Assembly (NCBI RefSeq): GCF_023278045.1 | Contig: NZ_CP056783.1 | Location: 2,203,501-2,267,500, forward strand | DNA length: 64,000 nt | DNA from: Flavobacterium sp. K5-23 | Lineage (GTDB): Bacteria; Bacteroidota; Bacteroidia; Flavobacteriales; Flavobacteriaceae | Reading direction: 5' to 3' | In this document: positions 42,244-50,998 of the stretch, piece after piece | How the letters are laid out: each line of letters begins with the position of its first letter | How positions within the stretch are numbered: position 1 is the stretch's first letter | Position numbers and translations under genes: made by a program | Notes under the pieces: generated by a model | Told to the model about the DNA's origin: nothing | The model's input: only the letters and a program-made list of their open reading frames with translations | Database searches by the model: none

Positions 42244-43017
42244 TTATTTCTTTAGTACTTCATTTAAGAAAAGTTTTAAATGTTCCCAAGAGCGTTTGGC
42301 TGCTTTTTCATTGTAAGCTGCACCTTTAGAATTATCATTTCCTGCTTCTGGGTTAGTAAAAGAATGAACAGCATTTGCATAATAAATCATCTGCCAATCC
42401 GCTTTTGTATCTCTCATTTCTTGTTGAAATGCGGTAATTTCCTCTTTAGATTCAAAAGGGTCATCTGCTCCGTGACAAACTAATACTTTTGCAGTAATGG
42501 GTTCTGTAGGTCTGGCAGGATCTCGCCCTAATCCTCCGTGAAAGGATACAACTCCCTTTACATTAAGATGACCACGTGCGGCTTCTAAAGCTCCTGTTCC
42601 ACCAAAACAATATCCGATGACCACGATATTGTCTGGATTAGCTCCACTTAGAATTAATTCCTGTAAAGCTAATGTTATTCTTTTTTGGTATTCATTAGTG
42701 TTTGTTTTGTAATACCCTGCGTTTTTACCCGCTTCAGCATTGTTTTTTGGGTAATTTCCTTCACCGTAAATATCGGCTATAAATGCATAATAGCCTAAGT
42801 TGGCTAGGTTTTTAGCGGTTTCTTTGGAGAGTTTGTCAATACCTTTCCAAGCAGGAAGTATAAGAATTCCAGGTTTCTGGATGTTTTTCTTTGTGGGACT
42901 AATTTTGAAACCATTCAAAACCTGAGTTCCGTCTTTGTAGGTTACGGCTTTTAACTGTGCAAAAGCACCGTTTGAAAAAATAAATAACCCCAAAATTAAA
43001 ATTTTTATATTTTTCAT
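42244..43017 (-). CDS. Exported dienelactone hydrolase family protein
   Basis: The 257-residue alpha/beta hydrolase has a signal peptide (ending GAFAQ, about residue 20). The nucleophile elbow GYCFGGTGALEAARG carries Cys rather than Ser, as in dienelactone hydrolases. The Asp (GADDPFES) and His (AVHSFTNPEAG) of the triad are visible. Export separates it from the classical aromatic-degradation enzyme, and no chlorocatechol genes are near, so the true substrate is unknown. It lies 34 bases upstream of the DUF3667 gene on the same strand. Confidence 0.9.
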   Translation of the reverse strand: MKNIKILILGLFIFSNGAFAQLKAVTYKDGTQVLNGFKISPTKKNIQKPGILILPAWKGIDKLSKETAKNLANLGYYAFIADIYGEGNYPKNNAEAGKNAGYYKTNTNEYQKRITLALQELILSGANPDNIVVIGYCFGGTGALEAARGHLNVKGVVSFHGGLGRDPARPTEPITAKVLVCHGADDPFESKEEITAFQQEMRDTKADWQMIYYANAVHSFTNPEAGNDNSKGAAYNEKAAKRSWEHLKLFLNEVLKK

Positions 43018-43151
43018 AATAATTGATTTTACACAAATATCTGAAATATAAAAGTATTTAAACTTCTGAAATATAAATAATTGAGTTTTATAATAGAATT
43101 CTCTTTACTCAAGGGATCTATCTGGAAAACACATAAAAAAGAGGAGCCTGA

Positions 43152-43604
43152 TTATAGCGAAATATTTCTTTTGAAAGCACAACCTAATTCAATCATAGAG
43201 TCGGTTTTTGCAACTCCAGGAATATTGTCAATTTTATTATATAATAAACTACGCATGTGTTCATGATCTCTAGCGACAATTTTTATGTAAAGTGTAAACG
43301 AACCAGTAATGAAATAACACTCGGTAACTTCAGGAATTTTTTTAAGTTCTTCAATGATTCTGCTGGAGTCCTCGTCTTTATTTAATGTAAGCCCAGTAAA
43401 TGCACCCCAATCATAACCAACTTTTTTCTCATTGATAATTGGTTTTATACCAGTTATAATACCTTGTTCCATTAAACGATTAATACGTTGATGCACCATA
43501 GTATTTGAGATTTTTAAATTAGCTGCAATTGCTGAATAAGGCATTCTGCCGTCTTTCTCTAATTCTTTGATAATGTTACTATCGAATTCATCTAATATAT
43601 CCAT
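43152..43604 (-). CDS. Lrp/AsnC-family transcriptional regulator
   Basis: The 150-residue protein has an N-terminal winged helix-turn-helix (DSNIIKELEKDGRMPYSAIA, then KISNTMVHQRINRLMEQGII) and a C-terminal RAM ligand-binding domain (VTECYFITGSFTLYIKIVAR). Regulators of this type sense amino acids. It is divergent from rocD with a 220-base shared intergenic region, so control of ornithine/arginine degradation is the obvious inference, as with known rocD/arginine regulators of this family. The operator was not identified. Confidence 0.92.
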   Translation of the reverse strand: MDILDEFDSNIIKELEKDGRMPYSAIAANLKISNTMVHQRINRLMEQGIITGIKPIINEKKVGYDWGAFTGLTLNKDEDSSRIIEELKKIPEVTECYFITGSFTLYIKIVARDHEHMRSLLYNKIDNIPGVAKTDSMIELGCAFKRNISL

Positions 43605-43762
43605 GATTTTTATTTTAAATTAAAAATGTATACTATCTTTATAGGTATTGTATTTTACGTAATTTCATTTCAGAAAATTTATTTAAAATGACTTTTAAAA
43701 CTATTTTCACGAATAAAATTTATTTTAAAATCGACTTTTCAAGTCAAAAATACTAATTTATA

Positions 43763-43792
43763 TTGGAAAACAAAAAAATATTCTTAGTTTTG
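43763..43792 (+). promoter_or_regulatory. rocD promoter (TTG-N19-TAGTTTTG)
   Basis: TTG at 43763-43765 and TAGTTTTG at 43785-43792 fit the consensus with a 19-base spacer, 32 bases before the rocD ATG. Confidence 0.75.
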
Positions 43793-43824
43793 TAAAATAG
43801 TGTTTAATATATAAAAAGAATATC

Positions 43825-45078
43825 ATGGAACAAACAAATCAAGTACTTTCTTCAAAGTCAGAAGCATTAATAGAAAAAGAGAATAAATATGGCGCCCATA
43901 ATTATCATCCACTACCTGTAGTTCTGGAAAAAGGAGAGGGTGTTTTTGTTTGGGATGTTGATGGAAAAAAATATTACGATTTTTTATCTGCTTATTCAGC
44001 AGTAAATCAGGGGCATTGTCATCCAAGAATTATTGATGCAATGGTTAAACAAGCGCAAACACTTACTTTAACTTCTCGTGCATTTCATAACGATCAGTTA
44101 GGTGTTTATGAAGAGTATATAACTAAATATTTTGGTTTCGATAAAGTATTACCAATGAATACTGGTGCTGAAGCTGTAGAAACGGCTTTGAAATTATGTA
44201 GAAAATGGGCTTATGAAGTGAAGGGAATTCCTGAAAATCAAGCACAAATTATTGTTTGTGAGAATAATTTCCACGGAAGAACAACTACAATTATTTCGTT
44301 TTCTAATGATGAGGGAGCGCGTAAGAATTTTGGTCCTTTTACAGCAGGATTTATCAAAATACCATATGATGATACAGCAGCTTTAGAAGAAGTATTAAAA
44401 TCGTCTACTAATATCGCAGGTTTCTTAGTAGAACCTATTCAAGGAGAAGCAGGTGTTTATGTTCCTGCAGATGGATATTTGGCTAAAGCCAAAGCACTTT
44501 GTGAAGCTCACAATGTATTGTTTATAGCTGATGAGGTTCAAACAGGAATTGCACGTACAGGAAAGTTATTAGCAGTTAATCATGAAAATGTTCAACCAGA
44601 TATTCTTATCTTAGGAAAAGCAATTTCAGGAGGAGTATATCCAGTATCAGCAGTATTAGCTAATAATGCTATTATGAATGTTATTAAACCGGGTCAACAC
44701 GGGTCTACTTTTGGTGGAAATCCTGTTGCTGCGGCTGTTGCCATGGCAGCACTTGAGGTTGTTCGTGATGAAAAATTATCTGAAAATGCAGAGCGTTTAG
44801 GAGTTGTATTAAGAAAAGGGTTAAACGAAATCGCCGAAAGAAATTCATTAATCACTTTAGTAAGAGGAAAAGGATTGCTTAACGCGATTGTAATTGATTG
44901 TGATGAAGAATCAACTTTAGCGTGGGATATTTGTATGAAGTTTAGAGACTATGGTTTATTGGCTAAGCCTACACATGGTAACAAAATTAGATTAGCTCCG
45001 CCATTAGTTATTACTGAAGCCCAAATTCAAGACTGTCTTGCCATTATAGAGAAAGCATTAAACGATTTTAAGTTATAG
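43825..45078 (+). CDS. rocD: Ornithine--oxo-acid transaminase
   Basis: RocD converts ornithine and a 2-oxo acid to glutamate semialdehyde and an amino acid. The 417-residue class III aminotransferase has NTGAEAVETALKLCRKWAYE, the NFHGRTT segment, FIADEVQTGIARTGK and the PLP-binding Lys265 in ILGKAISGG, then HGSTFGGNPVAAA. These are the ornithine aminotransferase signatures, with length as expected. The arginase gene follows after 3 bases, and a well-placed promoter and the divergent Lrp gene precede it. Confidence 0.96.
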   Translation: MEQTNQVLSSKSEALIEKENKYGAHNYHPLPVVLEKGEGVFVWDVDGKKYYDFLSAYSAVNQGHCHPRIIDAMVKQAQTLTLTSRAFHNDQLGVYEEYITKYFGFDKVLPMNTGAEAVETALKLCRKWAYEVKGIPENQAQIIVCENNFHGRTTTIISFSNDEGARKNFGPFTAGFIKIPYDDTAALEEVLKSSTNIAGFLVEPIQGEAGVYVPADGYLAKAKALCEAHNVLFIADEVQTGIARTGKLLAVNHENVQPDILILGKAISGGVYPVSAVLANNAIMNVIKPGQHGSTFGGNPVAAAVAMAALEVVRDEKLSENAERLGVVLRKGLNEIAERNSLITLVRGKGLLNAIVIDCDEESTLAWDICMKFRDYGLLAKPTHGNKIRLAPPLVITEAQIQDCLAIIEKALNDFKL

Positions 45079-45081
45079 GAT

Positions 45082-46044
45082 ATGGAACGATATATAAAAA
45101 TAATTAAAAACCGGTCAGATATAGGCGCTGGTACTAGAGGTTCTGATTTAGGAATTGATGCTATCGAAATTGCAGCTATCAATCAGAATAGTAATTATTT
45201 CAATTTACATGAGTTTGAAGATGTTAAATCACATAACGAAAGTATATACGATAAAAACAGAAATAATTTTGCTAAAAGGATTGAGCATGTAGTAGAGCAG
45301 TGTACAAGAGTTTCATATGCTGTAAAACACAATCTTGAAGCTAAATATTTCCCTGTTGTTCTATCTGGAGATCATTCTTCGGCATTAGGAACAATTAGTG
45401 GGATAAAAGCAATGTATCCAACAAAAACTCTTGGAGTTGTGTGGATTGACGCGCATGCTGATTTACATTCTCCTTATACTTCACCATCTGGAAATATTCA
45501 TGGTATGCCTTTGGCAGCTGCTATTGGTGATGACAATTTAAGTTGTCAGGTAAATGAAGTTGTTCCGGAAACGAAAAAGCATTGGGAAGATATGAAAAAC
45601 ATTGGTTGTCCCGGAGCTAAAATACTTCCTGAAAACATCATATTTTTTGGTGTTCGTGATACTGAAGAGCCTGAAGATAAGCAAATAGAAAAATACGGTA
45701 TCAAGAACTATAAAGTGGACGAAGTACGTTATAGAGGTTTGCAAACCTGTGTAGCTGAGTCTTTGGCTAAATTATCAAGTTGTGATATGATTTACATCTC
45801 TTTTGATGTGGATTCAATGGATTGTGATATGATTTCTTATGGAACAGGAACACCTGTAGCAAAAGGTTTTGATCAATATGAAGTAATTGATATTATCAAT
45901 CAATTATTGAGAAGCAAAAAAGTAGTTTGCGTTGAAGTTGTTGAAGTAAATCCTCTACTGGACACAAAAGGAAATAAGATGGCGGAAACTGCTTTTCAAG
46001 TATTGGAGCAAATTACCTCTGCGATAGTTTTACCTTTAGAATAA
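45082..46044 (+). CDS. rocF: Arginase
   Basis: Arginase splits arginine to ornithine and urea. The 320-residue ureohydrolase has the manganese-site motifs GDHSSALG, WIDAHADLH and SFDVDSMD, and EVVEVNP near the end, in the usual order. It is adjacent to rocD (3-base gap), so the two enzymes form a two-step arginine-to-glutamate-semialdehyde pathway. Agmatinase or formimidoglutamase activity is possible for the superfamily, but the pairing with rocD favours arginase. No urease genes are in the window. Confidence 0.92.
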   Translation: MERYIKIIKNRSDIGAGTRGSDLGIDAIEIAAINQNSNYFNLHEFEDVKSHNESIYDKNRNNFAKRIEHVVEQCTRVSYAVKHNLEAKYFPVVLSGDHSSALGTISGIKAMYPTKTLGVVWIDAHADLHSPYTSPSGNIHGMPLAAAIGDDNLSCQVNEVVPETKKHWEDMKNIGCPGAKILPENIIFFGVRDTEEPEDKQIEKYGIKNYKVDEVRYRGLQTCVAESLAKLSSCDMIYISFDVDSMDCDMISYGTGTPVAKGFDQYEVIDIINQLLRSKKVVCVEVVEVNPLLDTKGNKMAETAFQVLEQITSAIVLPLE

Positions 46045-46093
46045 TTATATTTTAAGATAGAAAAGCAGTTTATATACTTATTGTCGGAAAATG

Positions 46094-46132
46094 AAAATCC
46101 CAAAATCTTTTATTAGATTTTGGGATTTTTTT
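46094..46132 (+). terminator. Terminator after rocDF
   Basis: AAAATCCCAAAATCT pairs perfectly with AGATTTTGGGATTTT around a 6-base loop, followed by T residues. It could also act on the convergent arsenic operon transcript. Confidence 0.92.
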
Positions 46133-46189
46133 ATAGCATAGTTTTATTGTTGGAAATAAAAAAGCGGCTAGTGAGTAAAGTATTCAATA

Positions 46190-47254
46190 CTAATTGCTAT
46201 AATATTTTTTTCGAAACCAAAAAGCCACGTTCACCAATGCTATTAAGGCCGGAACTTCTACTAACGGTCCAATAACCCCAGCAAATGCTTGTCCGCTATT
46301 GATGCCAAATACACCAATGGCAACAGCAATAGCCAACTCAAAATTATTTCCAGTGGCCGTAAATGCAATGGCTGTACTTTTAGAATAATCGGCACCAAAA
46401 TATTTTCCGATGAAAAAACTCAAGACAAACATCACTGCAAAATAGATTACGAGCGGAATGGCAATTCGAAGAACATCCATAGGAATTTGCACGATTAATT
46501 CTCCTTTTAGGCTAAACATTAACACAATGGTAAAAAGTAATGCAATTAAGGTTATTGGCGAAATAAACGGTACGTATTTATTTTGAAACCAGTCTTCTCC
46601 TTTTAAGTTAATAAGAGCATATCTACTTATGATTCCCAATGCAAAAGGAAGTCCTAAATAGATTCCGACACTTTCGGCAATTTGCCCGATACTGATGTTG
46701 ACTTCAAAACCATCGTAACCAAAATAGGGTGGAAGTACAGTGATAAACACATAAGCATACACACTGTAAAGGAATACCTGAAAAATACTGTTTAAGGCAA
46801 TCAGTCCTGCTGCATATTCCCTGTTCCCGTCTGCAAGATCATTCCAAACGACTACCATTGCAATGCAACGGGCAAGTCCTATAAGAATGACACCTATCAT
46901 GTACTCAGGATATCCATTTAAGAAAAACAAAGCCAATAAAAACATTAGAATAGGACCCACAACCCAGTTTAGAAACAGGGAAGCGCCCAATACTTTTGTG
47001 TTTTTAAACACTTCTCCCATTTGCTCGTATTTGACTTTGGCGAGTGGGGGATACATCATTAATATCAATCCAATGGCGAGCGGAATATTAGTCGTTCCGC
47101 TGGAAAAAGAGTTGATGAAATTTCCGCTGGAAGGAATTAGATTTCCTATAGCAACACCAACAGCCATTGCCAGAAATATCCATAAGGTTAAGTTTCGATC
47201 CAGAAAGCCTAATTTTTTTCGTTCTGCTGCCGGAGCACAATTATTTACGGACAT
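46190..47254 (-). CDS. acr3: Arsenite efflux transporter, ACR3 type
   Basis: The 354-residue membrane protein has about ten helices and the ACR3 signatures [20 protein letters not shown], the conserved Cys-containing segment [20 protein letters not shown] and [19 protein letters not shown]. It exports arsenite (and often antimonite) using the proton gradient. It is the last gene of the arsenic operon, 2 bases after the arsenate reductase gene. The family is firm; the older name arsB is used for an unrelated transporter. Confidence 0.94.
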   Translation of the reverse strand: MSVNNCAPAAERKKLGFLDRNLTLWIFLAMAVGVAIGNLIPSSGNFINSFSSGTTNIPLAIGLILMMYPPLAKVKYEQMGEVFKNTKVLGASLFLNWVVGPILMFLLALFFLNGYPEYMIGVILIGLARCIAMVVVWNDLADGNREYAAGLIALNSIFQVFLYSVYAYVFITVLPPYFGYDGFEVNISIGQIAESVGIYLGLPFALGIISRYALINLKGEDWFQNKYVPFISPITLIALLFTIVLMFSLKGELIVQIPMDVLRIAIPLVIYFAVMFVLSFFIGKYFGADYSKSTAIAFTATGNNFELAIAVAIGVFGINSGQAFAGVIGPLVEVPALIALVNVAFWFRKKYYSN

Positions 47255-47256
47255 AT

Positions 47257-47886
47257 TTATTTTTTTATTTGTGAGAATACATAAAATAGTTCAGTAGCAA
47301 TTTGCATACTTCTTTCATGATATTTTTCGGTTTGTTGCGGTGTATTGTCAAAAGCTTTTGGATCTTCATAAGTGATTGCAATTCTATTTTCGGCTCCCGC
47401 AATAAATGGGCAACCGCCATCAGCTTGAGTGCAAGTTAAAATTGCCGCAAACTCCGCTTGAGGATTAAAATCATCATCATAGGTTTTAGAAAAACCAATA
47501 ATAGGATGCTCGTTATCAGTGTATTTAATGCTGTAAACAGGATTGTTTCCTTCAGATAGCGTTTTTACTTTAAATCCTGAATTAGCTAATGTTTTTGCCG
47601 CCATTGGAAACAAAGCAGTAGCTTCAGTACCACCTGAATAGCAAAAAACATTACTAATATTAAAATAAGATGCTGCTGTTTGCGCCCAAACTTGAGATAA
47701 ATGACTCCTTCTTGAATTATGGGTACATATAAAGTTAAGTCGGATTTCTGCTTGATTGCTTACTTTAATTTGGATATATTCAATAAGCGGTTGCAAAATG
47801 TCTCTTCGTTCTTGTACTATATTTTCTGGATGAAATGAAAGTACTTCCTTTTCGATTAAAGAAAATATTTTAGTTTTTGATGGTAT
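47257..47886 (-). CDS. arsC: Low-molecular-weight phosphatase-type arsenate reductase
   Basis: The open frame reaches 47919, but the ATG at 47886 ([11 protein letters not shown]) avoids overlap with the DUF6428 gene, giving 209 residues. The P-loop [18 protein letters not shown] (CxxNxxRS pattern) and a later [16 protein letters not shown] with extra Cys residues resemble thioredoxin-coupled arsenate reductases. Activity against arsenate is inferred from the operon. It lies between DUF6428 and acr3. Confidence 0.88.
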   Translation of the reverse strand: MPSKTKIFSLIEKEVLSFHPENIVQERRDILQPLIEYIQIKVSNQAEIRLNFICTHNSRRSHLSQVWAQTAASYFNISNVFCYSGGTEATALFPMAAKTLANSGFKVKTLSEGNNPVYSIKYTDNEHPIIGFSKTYDDDFNPQAEFAAILTCTQADGGCPFIAGAENRIAITYEDPKAFDNTPQQTEKYHERSMQIATELFYVFSQIKK

Positions 47887-47909
47887 CATTTTAAATATCG
47901 AATGTTTGA

Positions 47910-48380
47910 TTAACAACAACCTCCGCCTGGAGTACAGCTATTCGTTTGACTTGAAACTTCAACTAGGTTTATTTTTTGTTTTTCTGTTGGAATTGCACAT
48001 TGGTCTAATGCTAAACAAGCCGTTTGTTTGTTTACTAGTATAAAATCTTTGCCGTTGAAATCCAAATCATATTTCCCAATCGTTTCCGCTTGGTATTCCA
48101 CTTCAATTTCGAAATCTTCAATTCCCAACACCTTTTCAGATAGCGCAATAATGTCTAAAAGTTTTCGTGGTTTAAGACGGTGTTCAAAATCATTGGCATC
48201 CCATAATTGAAAATTCACCACGGTTTCGTTTCTTACTTTTCCACCACAATCGATAAAGTTCTTTGTGATAAAACCTATTTCTGTTACATGAAAATGTTCT
48301 GGTACATACGTTCCATTTGGTAATATAAATGCTACTGTATCTAATGTAGCTAACTGTGTTTTAATTTCTGATAGTTTCAT
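47910..48380 (-). CDS. DUF6428 family protein of the arsenic operon
   Basis: The 156-residue protein contains HFHVTEIGFITKNFIDCGGK and VNFQLWDANDFEHRLKPRKL, matching the DUF6428 family often encoded in Bacteroidota ars operons. The C-terminus is CTPGGGCC, and four further Cys residues lie upstream (one in DCGGK, others in TACLALDQCAIP), so arsenic or metal binding is plausible. Its biochemical role is unknown. It lies 27 bases after arsR and just before arsC, so it is part of the same transcript. Confidence 0.8.
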   Translation of the reverse strand: MKLSEIKTQLATLDTVAFILPNGTYVPEHFHVTEIGFITKNFIDCGGKVRNETVVNFQLWDANDFEHRLKPRKLLDIIALSEKVLGIEDFEIEVEYQAETIGKYDLDFNGKDFILVNKQTACLALDQCAIPTEKQKINLVEVSSQTNSCTPGGGCC

Positions 48381-48407
48381 AGGTATAATATTTTATTTTA
48401 TTAAAAA

Positions 48408-48740
48408 TCAACAACATTGATTTTTTTTGTTTTCTAGGTAGTTGTTTATGTTTGTAAAAAAGTGCTTTATTTTATTGAATCCTTCTTCGTTGAGACAATA
48501 GCATATTGAATTTCCTTCAAAATTGCCTTTTATAAGTCCGGCGTTTTTTAATTCTTTTAGATGTTGGGAAACGGTAGGCTGAGACAATGGTAATTCATTT
48601 ACAATATCTCCACAGATGCAACTTTCCACTTTTAGAAGGTGTTGGATGATTGCTATTCTTGCGGGATGACCAATGGCTTTTGCTAATATTGCCAATTCGT
48701 TTTGCTCCTCTGTGAAATGTTCTGATTTAGTAATCCCCAT
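48408..48740 (-). CDS. arsR: ArsR-family arsenic-responsive repressor
   Basis: From the ATG at 48740 the protein has 110 residues; a further ATG at 48761 overlaps a palindrome that is probably the operator. The winged helix-turn-helix ([20 protein letters not shown]) is preceded by [11 protein letters not shown], which has the ELCVCDL-type paired-Cys arsenite site in helix alpha-3. The C-terminus ends in CC, another possible ligand pair. It leads the operon arsR-DUF6428-arsC-acr3 and should be released from DNA on binding arsenite. Confidence 0.93.
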   Translation of the reverse strand: MGITKSEHFTEEQNELAILAKAIGHPARIAIIQHLLKVESCICGDIVNELPLSQPTVSQHLKELKNAGLIKGNFEGNSICYCLNEEGFNKIKHFFTNINNYLENKKNQCC

Positions 48741-48752
48741 CGTTATATATTT

Positions 48753-48764
48753 ATATTGCAATAT
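48753..48764. promoter_or_regulatory. Putative ArsR operator (palindrome ATATTGCAATAT)
   Basis: A perfect 12-bp palindrome lies 13 bases upstream of the arsR ATG at 48740. ATCGT (about 48740-48744) and ACGAT (48766-48770) on either side extend the symmetry imperfectly. The position and symmetry fit autoregulation by ArsR; this is inference. Confidence 0.5.
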
Positions 48765-48927
48765 TACGATATAGATTTATGAAAAACAAATAGTTTATAT
48801 AAAATTTTGTAAAGTTTTGAATAAAACAATTCAGGCCATTCTCCTGATTGGATTAATGTAATTGTAAAGAAGTTGTTTTAATCCTAAATTCTATAGGACT
48901 TTTATGATGGGTAATGAAATAGTTATT

Positions 48928-49173
48928 TTATTTTGGAATAACATGAAATCCTATTGATCTCACTTTATTTTCGATATCATTTACAGCAACTATTTTGGTT
49001 GATTGAACTGTAAATTCTCTAGGGAAAATCAGGGTATTTATTTCGACATAACTTATCCCTTCCATTTCCAATAAGCTGTTTTTAATATCCAGCATATCTT
49101 TTTCTTCCATTGCATTCGTTCCAAAAATTCTACCTTGCTTTCCTGGAATTACATTGTCTGATAATAAGCTCAT
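48928..49173 (-). CDS. Small HMA-like protein without metal-binding cysteines
   Basis: The 81-residue protein has the beta-alpha-beta pattern of heavy-metal-associated domains (LLEMEGISYVEINTLIFPREFTVQST and IENKVRSIGFHVIP, each in part), but lacks the CxxC metal site. It also has an unusual N-terminal stretch NVIPGKQGRIFGTNAMEEKD. Members with this form are common in Flavobacteria; their function is unknown. It is a single gene, not clearly part of the arsenic operon. Confidence 0.65.
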   Translation of the reverse strand: MSLLSDNVIPGKQGRIFGTNAMEEKDMLDIKNSLLEMEGISYVEINTLIFPREFTVQSTKIVAVNDIENKVRSIGFHVIPK

Positions 49174-49450
49174 CTTTTTATTGTTTAAGATTATTAATGC
49201 TTCTTTGTTTAAATTTTAAGATTGGGTTTAATAGCTTAAAGTTAATCATTTAAGATGTATAATTATTGAAATTAGAACCACTTTTTTAATACATAAGTTT
49301 TATAGTTTAGTATTTATAATTTTGTTCGAATAATTTAAAAATAATATCGTCAACTATCTATTTTTACTTGATATTTTAAAAAGTATTACTGATGTTTATT
49401 TTTTAATTCATTATCTTAGTGTGCTTGTAATCAACTAAATATATGATATT

Positions 49451-49768
49451 ATGGAAAAGAAAGATGATAAGAACAAAGTACCTGATTCTTTATTGTATCC
49501 TCCTAGTGAAGATATTTATAACAAGTTTCATAAAGAGGGAGATATTAACCCAGAAGATATTACCAAAAAGAAAATTCCTGTTGAAATTAATAATCGTAGA
49601 AAATTAAATGAAAAGGATTTTGAAGAAGATATGTCTGGCGGTGATTTAGATATTCCTGGTTCAGAACTAGATGATGCCCAGGAAAATATAGGAAGTGAGG
49701 ATGAGGAAAATAATCATTACAGTATAGGCGGTGATAATCACAATAACCTTGAAGAGAATACGGATTGA
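49451..49768 (+). CDS. Small acidic hypothetical protein, 105 residues
   Basis: The protein is very acidic and hydrophilic, with DSLLYPPSEDIYNKFHKEGD near the start and SGGDLDIPGSELDDAQENIG and a His/Asn-rich end (ENNHYSIGGDNHNNLEEN). No signal peptide or membrane segment is seen, and it is probably disordered. Similar short acidic proteins occur in stress-related clusters of flavobacteria, but I cannot name a family with certainty. It is the only plus-strand gene in this region. Confidence 0.6.
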   Translation: MEKKDDKNKVPDSLLYPPSEDIYNKFHKEGDINPEDITKKKIPVEINNRRKLNEKDFEEDMSGGDLDIPGSELDDAQENIGSEDEENNHYSIGGDNHNNLEENTD

Positions 49769-49918
49769 AAAAAAAACACATCCTTTAATTTTATATAAAC
49801 CCTAGTATTTATACGTTTCGAATAAATATAAAACAAAAAAATATCGGATTTTTAAATCCGATATTTTTACTTATTAATTGAATACGTGGTATTTAGCAAC
49901 TATCTATTCAAAGGGTAT

Positions 49919-50386
49919 TTAATGTTTTTTGTTACCATTTCCTTTGTTTCCTTTTTTTCCATTGTGATTGTTATGGTTTCCATTTTTGTTGTAGTTTCCA
50001 TTTCCTTTTCCAATTGATTTTTGAGGCTTACCTTTATATCCTTTGTAATATTTTTGTTTGTGAATTTTATAAGAACCATAAGGTCTTGAACCGTGATAGT
50101 CATTCAAAACAACTTTATATCCTCTGTTTAAGTCATAGTTTCTATATCTTCCAGGCAAGTTTCTAGATCGAATCCAGCTTCCTCTGTTTAGATATATAAA
50201 TTGTGTTTGTCTGATATCATAATAAGCTTCAATATCTGGTAAATAATAGTAATCTGCTGATGCGTAACCTACAGGTCCCCATGATGGCGCAGTGCCTATT
50301 TGTACATTTACATTAAGTTGTGCTTGTACCGCATTCGATACAAATAACATAAAGATTCCTAATGTGATTAATTTTAAAGTTTTCAT
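49919..50386 (-). CDS. Exported hypothetical protein with Gly/Asn/Lys-rich tail
   Basis: The 155-residue protein has a signal peptide ending NAVQAQ (about residue 22). A Tyr-rich domain follows (YYYLPDIEAYYDIRQTQFIY, RYRNYDLNRGYKVVLNDYHG), and a low-complexity tail of Lys, Gly, Asn and His (about residues 115-155). The tail is strongly basic and may bind DNA, RNA or polysaccharide. No enzymatic motif is seen. Its domain resembles short exported proteins widespread in Bacteroidota with no assigned role. Confidence 0.7.
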   Translation of the reverse strand: MKTLKLITLGIFMLFVSNAVQAQLNVNVQIGTAPSWGPVGYASADYYYLPDIEAYYDIRQTQFIYLNRGSWIRSRNLPGRYRNYDLNRGYKVVLNDYHGSRPYGSYKIHKQKYYKGYKGKPQKSIGKGNGNYNKNGNHNNHNGKKGNKGNGNKKH

Positions 50387-50477
50387 TTTGTATTGTTTTA
50401 ATTAATTATTCTTTTGCTTAAATATTAAGTTTATACCACTTACTGATTTGTAATAGGATATTAACTTTATAAATATT

Positions 50478-50795
50478 TTATAAAAGTAGAATAAGTAAAA
50501 GTATGATGATGATTACAGCACCTACTGATAAATAAACTCCGTTTCCTGTTGATCTCAAACTAGCGTTAAGAGTACGTACTTCTTTACGAAGTTCTTTTTT
50601 CTCTATGCGGCTCATTGAAGATTTATCCATTGCTTTAATTTCATCTAATCGGGCTAACATTACTTTAACCTCTGCAGGTACTTCTTTGTTGTCAGTTACT
50701 AATGTTGTTGGATTTTTTTCAGCAGCAATAATTGATGTTGGGAACATACTTAACGACAAAACGATCATCATTAAATAAAGTGGAAATTTTTTCAT
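50478..50795 (-). CDS. Small exported protein with coiled coil and C-terminal membrane helix
   Basis: The 105-residue protein has a signal peptide (to about residue 25, SIIAAEK), a charged helical segment likely to form a coiled coil (about 38-80, VKVMLARLDEIKAMDKSSMS, RIEKKELRKEVRTLNASLR), and a hydrophobic C-terminal helix (SVGAVIIIILLLILLL). This layout is frequent in Flavobacteriaceae but has no known function. It would span the inner membrane once with a short C-terminus. Confidence 0.7.
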   Translation of the reverse strand: MKKFPLYLMMIVLSLSMFPTSIIAAEKNPTTLVTDNKEVPAEVKVMLARLDEIKAMDKSSMSRIEKKELRKEVRTLNASLRSTGNGVYLSVGAVIIIILLLILLL

Positions 50796-50933
50796 ATTTT
50801 TTTGTTTTTAAATGGTTCAATTTATAATGTAAAGATGGAACACATTCAAATATAAAATGTTACACATTTATTGGTGCGATTTACAAAATTCACACATTAA
50901 ATGAATGTTGGAAATTGGGTAATTTTTAAGCAA

Positions 50934-50967
50934 AAAAAGGACAGGTTTTTAAGTTCCTGTCCTTTTT
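50934..50967 (-). terminator. Terminator after the OmpA operon
   Basis: AAAAAGGACAGG pairs with CCTGTCCTTTTT around a 9-base loop, about 30 bases beyond the OmpA-family gene on the minus strand. Confidence 0.9.
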
Positions 50968-50998
50968 CTAATCTTAAATTATAATATTGGTATTTTTA

